DNA of 11,792 bases, taken from NCBI GenBank assembly GCA_964480565.1, contig CAYZSU010000066.1, positions 1-11,792 on the forward strand. The letters are read 5' to 3'. Within the stretch, counting starts at the first letter, position 1. The number at the start of each line of letters is the position of its first letter. Of the stretch, positions 6,354 through 11,792 are shown piece after piece. Under the pieces are notes generated by a model, which was not told the DNA's origin, did not search any database, and saw only the letters and a list, made by a program, of their open reading frames with translations. A program made the position numbers and the translations under genes. The DNA is from CAYZSU01 sp964480565 (GTDB taxonomy: Bacteria > UBA10199 > 2-02-FULL-44-16 > JAAZCA01).

Positions 6354-6662
6354 GTGATTAACTATGAACGACTTATCACAGACTGTTTTTGGGATTTAAA
6401 TATTTCAAGTAAAGACATTGAGCGCATAATGCATAGCGAGGATATACGTCAAAAAGCATTTTTATTTGAAAAAATACTTTTAAACAGTACGAAGCTATTT
6501 ATTGATTTAGAAATGTTTAACAAACAAGACTTAGAAGTTTTTTTGGAAAATTATACAGTACCACAATTTAATGGGGCATATATATTTAGAAGGAAAAATA
6601 TGGCAGAGTTTTATTTTTTTAACAAGCCGTTGTTGATTGAGGATTTACAGTGGATTGCATAG
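6354..6662 (+). CDS. Small hypothetical protein, partner of the AbiEii-type nucleotidyltransferase
   Basis: A 102-residue protein starting at GTG (6354), with an AGGT ribosome-binding element at 6341-6344, nine bases upstream. The sequence is rich in charged and aromatic residues and predicted mainly helical. No catalytic motif, signal peptide or membrane segment is visible, and I do not recognise the family with certainty. It overlaps the AbiEii-type gene by 13 bases, so it takes the position of the antitoxin in AbiE-like pairs. However, it is far shorter than a typical AbiEi antitoxin and has no evident winged helix. The likely role, inferred from position alone, is regulator or antitoxin of the nucleotidyltransferase. 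The next ATG in frame is at about 6429, which would remove a quarter of the protein. Confidence 0.72.
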   Translation: MINYERLITDCFWDLNISSKDIERIMHSEDIRQKAFLFEKILLNSTKLFIDLEMFNKQDLEVFLENYTVPQFNGAYIFRRKNMAEFYFFNKPLLIEDLQWIA

Positions 6663-7306
6663 ACTATAAAAAACTCTATAGGCTTCAAGACAAGGTATTG
6701 GCTGCTGTGTTTGCTGTAGAAAGTGAATTTTATCTGACGGGTGGCACGTGCATAAGTCGTTTTTATCAAGAGAAACGATACTCGGATGATTTAGATTTTT
6801 TTACGAATTGTTCACCACGATATAATTTTGCAGTAAAAAAAATAAAATTGACCTTACAAAAAATATTTCAAGTTGATATAGAAATAGAAACAAAGAATTT
6901 TACACGATTTAAAATAGATAAACTTCTACAGGTCGATTTTATAAATGATATTACTTCCAGATATAAAGATGCGATTATGACTGAGAGTGGTTATCTAATA
7001 GACAATATTGAAAATATACTTAGCAATAAGCTGACAGCAGTTATGGGGCGCGATAATCCTAAGGATATCTTTGATATCTATTTGATTTGGAAATATTATG
7101 ATTTTTTATGGCTTGATATACTTGAATCTGCTCATGAAAAAACAGGTTTTAACGATAGTGAACTTATTGTCCGGTTGAAAAGTTTTCCAATAGAGTTTCT
7201 GGAACATATACACGTGATTGATAATACCTTCTTGGATGATTTTGAAAATCAGTTTAAAGAGCTTATCAATAGTATCCTAAAAGTGATTGGACTGATTAAT
7301 ACATGA
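6650..7306 (+). CDS. AbiEii/AbiGii-type nucleotidyltransferase, probable toxin
   Basis: A 218-residue nucleotidyltransferase of the AbiEii family (PF08843-like). Family landmarks are all present in order: LTGGTCISRF (G31-G32-T33), YSDDLDFF with D47 and D49 as metal ligands, LLQVDF with D96 as third acid, and NKLTAVMGRDNPKDIFDIYLI with K127, D139 and D142. AbiEii toxins act in abortive phage infection and related enzymes modify tRNA; the substrate here is unknown. It overlaps the upstream 102-residue gene by 13 bases and the downstream AlbA_2 gene by four (ATGA at 7303-7306), so the three form one translationally coupled operon. It is shorter than classical AbiEii proteins, mainly at the C-terminus, but no catalytic residue appears lost. 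Confidence 0.88.
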   Translation: MDCIDYKKLYRLQDKVLAAVFAVESEFYLTGGTCISRFYQEKRYSDDLDFFTNCSPRYNFAVKKIKLTLQKIFQVDIEIETKNFTRFKIDKLLQVDFINDITSRYKDAIMTESGYLIDNIENILSNKLTAVMGRDNPKDIFDIYLIWKYYDFLWLDILESAHEKTGFNDSELIVRLKSFPIEFLEHIHVIDNTFLDDFENQFKELINSILKVIGLINT

Positions 7307-8694
7307 CCAATAGTTATTTGAATAACATCAAACAGCTGATTCAAAATGGCGAAAACCAGTTTGTTGAGTTGAAAACGACATTTCAAAAAGAAGTGATTGA
7401 ATCTGTTGTTGCGTTTGCAAATACAAAAGGTGGACAGATCATCGTTGGAATCGATGGTCATGGAAATATTGTTGGCTGTGACCTATCGTCAGAAACCATT
7501 CAGAATTATATCAATACGATTAAGCAAAATACTCAGCCCAATATTATTGTCGATATTGATCCTGTGGAAATAAAAGATAAAATTATAATGATCATAGATG
7601 TGAGCGAATATCCAATAAAGCCAGTTGCTTATAAAAATAGGTATTATAAGCGAATAAAAAATTCAAACCATCTGATGAGTTTGGATGAGATTGCGAATGA
7701 ACATTTAAAAGCGATTAATGCAAGCTGGGATTATTATATCGATGACAGGCATGATTTTAGCGATATATCACAGGAAAATATTGATAAATTTATACAAAAA
7801 ATAGAAGCGAATTTGGGTAAGAATTTTAACGATGACCCAATGACAATTTTGCGAAAATATGAGCTGATAAAAGACGATAAACTCACATTTGCTGCATATT
7901 TGCTTTTTACATCAAATAATTCAGCGCTTACAGCGTTTCAAATAGGCCGATTAAAGAGCGATACAACAATCATTGACAATATCGATATTAATACGGATTT
8001 ACTCAGCCAAGTGGACATGGCCATTGAGTTTATAAAAAAACATCTTATGACAGAGTTTATTATTACAGGGGATCCCCAGCGAACGGTGAAATATGACTAT
8101 CCCCTTGAGGCTATTAGAGAGATAGTGATAAATATGATTGTCCATCGTGATTATAGGGATGCTGGAAATTCAATTATAAAAATTTATGATAATCGAATTG
8201 AGTTTTTTAATCCGGGCAAACTGTATGATGATATCACTATCGAAAAACTTCAGTCAGGCAATTACTCTTCTAGGGCTAGGAATAGAGCTATCGCAAGGGC
8301 GTTTAAGGAATTGGGTATTATAGAGAGATATGGTTCTGGAATCACTAGAATAAAGAATGAGTGTAAGGCCTATGGTATGATTGACGCAAAATTTGAAGAA
8401 TTTGTGCATGGATTTCGGGTTGTTTTGTATAAGGGAAAATGTGATGAGAGAGTAAATGAGGGAGTAAATGAGGGAGTAAATGAGGGAGTAAATGAGGGAG
8501 TAAATAATCTGTATCAGCTTATATGCAAAAAGCCGAACAATAGGTCTCCTTTCTTTGCAAAAGAGTTACATACATCTGCAAAAAATATAGAACGCTGGCT
8601 AAAGCAACTCAAAGATGATGGTAAAATAGAGTTTCAGGGAAGTCCCAAATCCGGTGGCTATATTGTAAAAAAATCTGGGACTGATTGTTTTTGA
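7303..8694 (+). CDS. AlbA_2 / GHKL ATPase-like / winged-helix protein (Schlafen-like), copy 2
   Basis: A 463-residue protein with the same domain order as the gene at 3713. The AlbA_2 domain spans about 10-125 (QFVELKTTF and GGQIIVGIDGHGNIVG). The GHKL-like region spans about 265-360, where YPLEAIREIVINMIVHRDYRDAGNS supplies E273/N277 and HRDY, and RYGSGITRI follows. A linker of five four-residue units (consensus EGVN) leads to a short winged helix (about 405-457: FFAKELHTSAKNIERWLKQL). The two copies are quite divergent, so they are not a recent duplication. The start overlaps the AbiEii-type gene as ATGA, making it the third gene of that operon. A regulatory or effector role for the cassette is plausible; the biochemical function is not known from sequence. 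Confidence 0.86.
   Translation: MTNSYLNNIKQLIQNGENQFVELKTTFQKEVIESVVAFANTKGGQIIVGIDGHGNIVGCDLSSETIQNYINTIKQNTQPNIIVDIDPVEIKDKIIMIIDVSEYPIKPVAYKNRYYKRIKNSNHLMSLDEIANEHLKAINASWDYYIDDRHDFSDISQENIDKFIQKIEANLGKNFNDDPMTILRKYELIKDDKLTFAAYLLFTSNNSALTAFQIGRLKSDTTIIDNIDINTDLLSQVDMAIEFIKKHLMTEFIITGDPQRTVKYDYPLEAIREIVINMIVHRDYRDAGNSIIKIYDNRIEFFNPGKLYDDITIEKLQSGNYSSRARNRAIARAFKELGIIERYGSGITRIKNECKAYGMIDAKFEEFVHGFRVVLYKGKCDERVNEGVNEGVNEGVNEGVNNLYQLICKKPNNRSPFFAKELHTSAKNIERWLKQLKDDGKIEFQGSPKSGGYIVKKSGTDCF
8446..8505 (+). repeat. In-frame 12-bp tandem repeat, five units (EGVN linker)
   Basis: Five units of gagggagtaaat run from 8446 to 8505; the first has aga for gga, giving Arg. They encode ERVN then four EGVN. 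The array occupies the same linker between the GHKL-like domain and winged helix as the unrelated TTQE array at 4868-4915. Unit number can vary without changing frame. Confidence 0.95.
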
Positions 8695-8727
8695 TAGCTG
8701 GAATCGTATCATCATATGAAAAATTTT

Positions 8728-8895
8728 GTAACTATTCAGCGTATTTTGCACAAAAATCACGCAAAGACTGTCACCATCGGACGTGATCCGATGGTCCAGG
8801 AAACGATATTATTTTTGGTTCATCTGATTAAGTCCGACGATGACAAGCTTAGATGGGATTAGAGACAACGCCCATCAAATACGCTGAATCGTATA
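8728..8895 (+). mobile_element. Complete 168-bp MITE-like element (copy C)
   Basis: The left terminal repeat gtaactattcagcgtattt (8728-8746) is intact. The right one (8877-8895) keeps aaatacgctgaat but has changed in its last six bases. The perfect palindrome accatcgga/tccgatggt with loop cgtga is at 8773-8795. Length and content equal those of the element at 5970-6137 in reverse orientation. A 49-codon frame from the ATG at 8717 runs through most of the element but is unlikely to be a gene. It separates the AbiEii/AlbA_2 operon from HEPN-MNT pair 6. Confidence 0.85.
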
Positions 8896-8953
8896 AAAAT
8901 TATTTAGTTAAGAGTTTTGAGTGTTAAGTTATAAAAGGAAAATTTAGATTTTT

Positions 8954-8959
8954 GAGGAG
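8954..8959 (+). promoter_or_regulatory. Shine-Dalgarno GAGGAG fixing the HEPN start at 8970
   Basis: GAGGAG lies ten bases before ATG at 8970. A TTG at 8952 in the same frame would place this site inside the coding region, so the ATG is the better start. Confidence 0.75.
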
Positions 8960-8969
8960 TATTGAACGA

Positions 8970-9386
8970 ATGAATAGTGATATCAGATGGGTACAAAGAT
9001 ATAATAACTACAAAAAAGCATTGATGCAGCTTGTAGATGCTGTGGAGTTGTCTCGCATGAGAGAATTATCACTTCTAGAAAAACAAGGGCTTATTCAAGC
9101 ATTTGAATTTACCCATGAGCTATCTTGGAATATGCTCAAAGACTACTTAGAATATCAAGGTTATCAAAATATTAAGGGCTCTAGAGATACAATCAAAGAA
9201 GCGTTTAAAGTGGGACTTATCAAAGACGGACAAGCTTGGATGGAGACTATAAAAGCGAGGACCATCACTGCTCATACATATGATGACGCATTGGTTCAAA
9301 GTGCTTATAAAATGATAGTAGATAACTATATGGAACTTTATGATCATCTTTTAAAAACATTTGATAAATTAGAGAAAGAACTATGA
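8970..9386 (+). CDS. HEPN-domain protein of the HI0074/HepT type, pair 6
   Basis: A 138-residue helical protein beginning MNSDIRWVQRYNNY, the usual opening of the nucleotidyltransferase substrate-binding proteins typified by Haemophilus HI0074. Residues 97-104 read RTITAHTY, an exact RX4HXY motif (R97, H102, Y104), as in HepT RNase toxins. Central LIQAFEFTHELSWNMLKDYL is also typical. The start at 8970 is chosen because GAGGAG at 8954-8959 is well placed; an upstream TTG at 8952 would add six residues. Unlike pairs 1-4, the HEPN gene precedes its nucleotidyltransferase, overlapping it as ATGA. Codon use is rich in AGA, ATA and CTA compared with the epimerase or wecB, which suggests separate acquisition, possibly from a lower-GC donor. 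Confidence 0.9.
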   Translation: MNSDIRWVQRYNNYKKALMQLVDAVELSRMRELSLLEKQGLIQAFEFTHELSWNMLKDYLEYQGYQNIKGSRDTIKEAFKVGLIKDGQAWMETIKARTITAHTYDDALVQSAYKMIVDNYMELYDHLLKTFDKLEKEL

Positions 9387-9679
9387 GTATAGATCTAGAA
9401 CAAAAAATAATTGATCAAATTATAGATACAATAAAGAGTAATTCACAAGTAGAAGATATCATACTTTTTGGTTCTAGAGCCAAGGGAACTGCCAAAAATG
9501 GATCAGATATAGATATAGCAATTATAGGGGCCAATATAAATCTCAAAGAGATTTGTGCCTTGGGTGTAAGAATAGAAGAGCTTGATCTACCCTATAAAGT
9601 AGATCTTATAGACTATAAAGCGATTACAAATGAAGATCTAAAAATGCATATAGATAGAGTAGGGATGCATTTAATATGA
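9383..9679 (+). CDS. Minimal nucleotidyltransferase of the HI0073/MntA type, pair 6
   Basis: A 98-residue nucleotidyltransferase with LFGSRAKGTAKNGSDIDIAI: G30-S31, ten residues, then D42 and D44, the canonical GSX10DXD. D74 in YKVDLIDY is the likely third acid. It is the expected partner of the HI0074-type HEPN just upstream and begins in an ATGA overlap with it. In HepT/MntA systems this enzyme adds AMP units to the HEPN tyrosine, here Y104. After its TGA (9677-9679) no further gene is recognisable before the MITE at 9836. Confidence 0.92.
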   Translation: MSIDLEQKIIDQIIDTIKSNSQVEDIILFGSRAKGTAKNGSDIDIAIIGANINLKEICALGVRIEELDLPYKVDLIDYKAITNEDLKMHIDRVGMHLI

Positions 9680-9835
9680 ATGAGTATCCAATGACGTCAG
9701 ATGTTTACAAAAATACGTATTATAGGTGATGGAAAATAGTAGCTACCAACTTGACTATATTGGGATATGAAATTGATGACTAAAAAAAATAAGAAAGATC
9801 AATAAAGTGGTAGATATAGAAACATTAAAGCATGG
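9676..9835 (+). other. Non-coding tail after pair 6 with a 17-codon frame
   Basis: An ATG overlapping the MNT stop opens a frame of 17 codons, MNEYPMTSDVYKNTYYR, ending at 9729. A second frame of 13 codons starts inside it. Neither resembles a known protein, and the rest of the stretch has frequent stops. It may be the decayed start of a third gene of the pair 6 cassette, but the evidence is thin. No terminator is clear. Confidence 0.35.
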
Positions 9836-9910
9836 GAACTATTCAGCGTATTTTGTACCAATATCACGCAAAGACTGTATCGGACTTGATCCGATACGCT
9901 GAATAGTTAC
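9836..9910 (+). mobile_element. Shortened 75-bp MITE derivative (copy D)
   Basis: The left end gaactattcagcgtattt lacks one T of the family terminus. The right end atacgctgaatagttac (9894-9910) is intact. Between them the left part of the family (accaatatcacgcaaagact) runs straight into a single palindrome gtatcgga/tccgatac with loop cttga (9877-9897). The central and right parts of the 168-bp form are deleted, leaving one near-continuous hairpin. It lies between pair 6 and another MNT remnant. Confidence 0.82.
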
Positions 9911-9930
9911 AAAATAAATTGGAAATAAAT

Positions 9931-10014
9931 ATGAACAAGGCAGAATTATTATTTAAATTAAACGATCTTAAACAAGAATTGTTTGGCTCAGTGAATGGGG
10001 ATCGGGCACGCTGA
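9931..10014 (+). pseudogene. Remnant of a third type of nucleotidyltransferase gene
   Basis: ATG at 9931 opens 27 codons, MNKAELLFKLNDLKQELF then GSVNGDRAR, ended by TGA. The N-terminal helix and a following FGSV resemble the start of nucleotidyltransferases that read LFGSVARGEAR before the DSDIDL motif. Here the segment that normally separates the helix from the LFGS strand is missing and the frame ends before the catalytic DxD. The simplest reading is an internally deleted, truncated gene. A real short peptide or chance similarity cannot be excluded. Confidence 0.5.
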
Positions 10015-10298
10015 GTCAATAATTCACTACCCCCTCAAAATGAGCGATTCGGATTTGCGAGTTGTCGGTACCAGGCTTGGGTTTCAATTGAGAGCGAAAG
10101 ATTAGTCACATCTTCGCTACTTCTCTGAAAAACAGCGTCATTGCGAGGCAGATGAAATCTGACGAAGCAATCCAGAAGATTTGGCCTTTGACTGAAATCC
10201 GGAGTCGAAGCGCGTGTCTCACTTAAGGCCTCAAGGTCTGGATCCATTGCAATTTTAAAAATAGAAAAAACTGCAAAATTAAAAGAGCTAAAATATAT
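10015..10298. other. Non-coding, higher-GC spacer before wecB
   Basis: From about 10015 to 10250 the base composition is visibly richer in G and C than the flanking genes. No supported gene is present. The 70-codon frame on the minus strand (10035-10247) is mostly translated repeat sequence and has no recognisable domain. The stretch contains a REP-type hairpin at 10135-10175. The final 45 bases return to the AT-rich character of the region and hold a weak AAGAG ribosome-binding element (about 10283-10287) ahead of wecB. A promoter for wecB probably lies here but none is obvious. Confidence 0.6.
10135..10175. repeat. REP-type palindrome (GCGTCATTGCGAGG ... ACGAAGCAATCCAG)
   Basis: The ends gcgtcattgcgagg and acgaagcaatccag belong to a dispersed palindromic repeat common in many proteobacterial genomes. 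The inner arms cagat and atctg flank a gaa loop, and the outer attgc pairs with gcaat. It is extragenic, as expected for this class. Confidence 0.75.
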
Positions 10299-11477
10299 AT
10301 GGAAAATATGAATAAAAAAATATTGATTGTCTTTGGAACACGGCCAGAAGCCATTAAAATGGCTCCGCTTGTCAAAGCTTTTGAACGATATAACTCAGTG
10401 TCCAGTGCGCAGCGCTTAACACTTGAAGTCAAAGTCTGTGTAACAGCTCAGCATCGTGAGATGTTGGATCAGGTACTAAAAATATTTGATATTAAGCCGG
10501 ATTATGATTTGAATATCATGAAACATGGGCAGGATTTATATGATGTAACATCTAATATATTGATCAAAATGCGAGATGTTTTTAATCAGTTTAAACCAGA
10601 CTTGATATTTGTGCATGGTGATACAACGACATCATTTGCAACAGCACTGGCAAGCTTTTATCAGAAAATACCGGTTGCCCATGTAGAAGCTGGATTGAGA
10701 ACAAATGATATTTATAGTCCATGGCCAGAAGAGGCTAATCGTCAATTGACTGCACGTATTGTAAAACACCACTTTGCCCCTACTAAGGCGAGCAAAGCGA
10801 GTTTGATTAGAGAAGATGTTGAAGAGAAAAATATTGTGGTTACTGGAAATACAGTAATTGACGCAATGTTTATGGTATTAGATAAGATAGAAAAAGATAA
10901 AGGCTTAAAAAATAAAATTTTGTCTACGCTTCATGCAAATAAGATTGTTTTAGAAGATAATCGTAAAATTATATTGGTAACCGGGCATCGACGGGAAAAT
11001 TTTGGTCAAGGATTTATCAATATATGCCAGGCCCTGAAAGCAATTGCGCAGGATAATCTGAATGTAGATATTATTTATCCTGTGCATTTAAATCCAAATG
11101 TAAGAGAGCCAGTAAAGAATATTCTTTCTGATATAGATAATATTCATTTAATCGAACCTCTTGAGTACGAGCCATTTTTGTATCTCATGAATAGGTCGTA
11201 TTTTATTATTACTGATTCTGGAGGCATACAAGAAGAAGCGCCTGGATTGGGTAAGCCAGTACTAGTGATGCGGGATACAACGGAGCGGCCAGAAGCTGTT
11301 GAGGCAGGTACGGTGAAGTTAGTTGGAACGTGCATTGATACAATTGTTGGAGAATCACAACGATTGCTTGACGATCATTCAATATACGAACAGATGAGCA
11401 AGGCACATAATCCCTATGGTGATGGTAGTGCGAGTAAAAAGATTGTTGATTTTTTTGTAGAAAGTTTTTCGAAGTAG
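10299..11477 (+). CDS. wecB: UDP-N-acetylglucosamine 2-epimerase (non-hydrolysing)
   Basis: A 392-residue full-length enzyme that interconverts UDP-GlcNAc and UDP-ManNAc in the cytoplasm for O-antigen, capsule or enterobacterial common antigen. Signature segments run in order: VFGTRPEAIKMAPL (11-24), VHGDTTTSFA with D108, AHVEAGLRT with E130, SPWPEEANRQL with E144, TGNTVIDA, TGHRRENFGQGF with H230, YPVHLNPNVREPV and TDSGGIQEEAPGLGKPVLVMR. These match the E. coli WecB catalytic D95, E117, E131 and H213 with the same spacing. Start choice is uncertain: ATG at 10299 has a weak AAGAG about 11 bases upstream, while ATG at 10308 (MNKKILIVFGTRPEA) fits the usual length. The wecC start follows within 40 bases, as in enterobacterial loci. 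Confidence 0.96.
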   Translation: MENMNKKILIVFGTRPEAIKMAPLVKAFERYNSVSSAQRLTLEVKVCVTAQHREMLDQVLKIFDIKPDYDLNIMKHGQDLYDVTSNILIKMRDVFNQFKPDLIFVHGDTTTSFATALASFYQKIPVAHVEAGLRTNDIYSPWPEEANRQLTARIVKHHFAPTKASKASLIREDVEEKNIVVTGNTVIDAMFMVLDKIEKDKGLKNKILSTLHANKIVLEDNRKIILVTGHRRENFGQGFINICQALKAIAQDNLNVDIIYPVHLNPNVREPVKNILSDIDNIHLIEPLEYEPFLYLMNRSYFIITDSGGIQEEAPGLGKPVLVMRDTTERPEAVEAGTVKLVGTCIDTIVGESQRLLDDHSIYEQMSKAHNPYGDGSASKKIVDFFVESFSK

Positions 11478-11507
11478 ATGAATTATATTGAAAATATGAA
11501 GAAAAAT

Positions 11508-11512
11508 AGGAG
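11508..11512 (+). promoter_or_regulatory. Shine-Dalgarno AGGAG ahead of wecC ATG 11517
   Basis: AGGAG lies four bases before the ATG at 11517, and no comparable site precedes the earlier in-frame ATG at 11478. It favours the shorter start, although the spacing is slightly tight. Confidence 0.55.
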
Positions 11513-11516
11513 TTAT

Positions 11517-11747
11517 ATGGAAAAACTAAGTCAAAATTATACAAATATTTGTATAATAGGTTTAGGCTATATTGGACTTCCAACAGCGGCATTGTTGGCA
11601 AATAGAGGTTATCAAGTTCATGGAGTTGATATTGTAGAAAGTACGGTAGATACAATTAATAGAGGTGATATTCATATTGTTGAGCCAGAGTTAGATACCT
11701 TTGTAAAAGCGGCTGTAAATAGCGGTAAGCTTAAGGCGGGAGTGTAA
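11517..11747 (+). pseudogene. wecC: UDP-N-acetyl-D-mannosamine dehydrogenase, truncated after about 75 codons
   Basis: The preserved part is the N-terminal Rossmann domain of WecC, which oxidises UDP-ManNAc to UDP-ManNAcA with NAD. ICIIGLGYIGLPTAALLANRG carries the GxGxxG loop, VHGVDI the ribose-binding Asp, and TINRGDIHIVEPELD is a WecC signature. Homology stops at GKLKA; two more codons and a TAA follow. Family members are about 420 residues, so over 80 percent, including the catalytic Cys and Lys, is missing. Sequence after 11739 does not resume WecC in any forward frame. Insertion of a mobile element is the likely cause. Start at 11517 is supported by AGGAG; ATG 11478, directly after the wecB stop, would add 13 residues. 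The product of wecB would then need another dehydrogenase for ManNAcA synthesis. Confidence 0.85.
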
Positions 11748-11792
11748 AATAGATTGTGTAAATGGTCCTAAAGGAGTTAGAAGAAGTAACAC
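11739..11792 (+). mobile_element. Possible left end of an insertion sequence interrupting wecC
   Basis: WecC homology ends at about 11738 and unrelated sequence begins with ggagtgtaaaatagattg followed by tgtaaatgg. Paired gtgtaaa motifs near a terminus are reminiscent of IS256-family ends. An AAAGGAG at 11770-11776 suggests a gene starting just beyond the window edge, which would fit a transposase. Only 54 bases are visible, so both identity and exact junction are tentative. Confidence 0.35.

Noticed and set aside
8717..8866. 49-codon frame running through the MITE at 8728
   Set aside because: It consists almost entirely of repeat sequence, lacks a ribosome binding site, and is not kept open in the other copies.
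5970..9910. MITE copies considered as integron attC-like sites for a cassette array
   Set aside because: There is no integrase in view, the copies lie in both orientations, and the ends are long perfect inverted repeats rather than attC core sites.
10035..10247. 70-codon frame on the minus strand
   Set aside because: It lies across a REP palindrome in a gene-free block, shows no domain or ribosome binding site, and its sequence is what translated repeats give.
11209..11655. 148-codon frame on the minus strand
   Set aside because: It is a shadow of the conserved wecB and wecC frames, whose catalytic motifs are clear on the + strand.

Overview
The window is AT-rich, protein-dense DNA. Almost every gene is on the + strand, and genes are packed with short gaps or small overlaps. 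The organism is most likely a low-GC proteobacterium, probably a gammaproteobacterium. The reasons are a UDP-glucuronate 4-epimerase-like gene and a wecB-wecC pair typical of proteobacterial surface polysaccharide loci, plus many short palindromic (REP-like) and MITE-like repeats. The genus cannot be fixed from the sequence alone.

Layout. Position 1-91 is the right half of a short inverted-repeat element. Positions 140-2595 hold three consecutive minimal nucleotidyltransferase (MNT) plus HEPN pairs, with a second kind of MITE-like element at 1677-1781 between pairs 2 and 3. A UDP-glucuronate 4-epimerase-like gene (2633-3682) follows at once. Next comes a large AlbA_2/GHKL/winged-helix protein (3713-5095), then a fourth MNT-HEPN pair of a different subfamily (5195-5934). 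At 5944-6326 lies the wreck of another MNT-HEPN pair, cut by a complete 168-bp MITE. A tight three-gene operon (6354-8694) encodes a 102-residue protein, an AbiEii-type nucleotidyltransferase and a second AlbA_2/GHKL/winged-helix protein. A second 168-bp MITE (8728-8895) separates it from a HEPN-MNT pair in reversed gene order (8970-9679). A shortened MITE (9836-9910), a decayed MNT start (9931-10014) and a non-coding, higher-GC block with a REP hairpin (10015-10298) lead to wecB (10299-11477). The window ends in a wecC cut to about 76 codons, apparently by the left end of an unseen mobile element.

How it works together. The polysaccharide genes point to activated sugars of the UDP-galacturonate and UDP-ManNAc/ManNAcA type for O-antigen or capsule. 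Into that locus has been packed an island of candidate toxin-antitoxin or anti-phage modules: five intact MNT-HEPN pairs, two relics, one AbiEii cassette and two AlbA_2 proteins. In characterised HepT/MntA systems the HEPN protein is an RNase toxin with an RX4HXY motif, and the MNT partner silences it by adding AMP units to the tyrosine. Four of the five intact HEPN proteins here keep RX4HXY, and all five MNT partners keep their catalytic aspartates. Several copies of one MITE family sit at the borders of these cassettes, and one has destroyed a pair. The island therefore looks like an actively rearranging accessory region.
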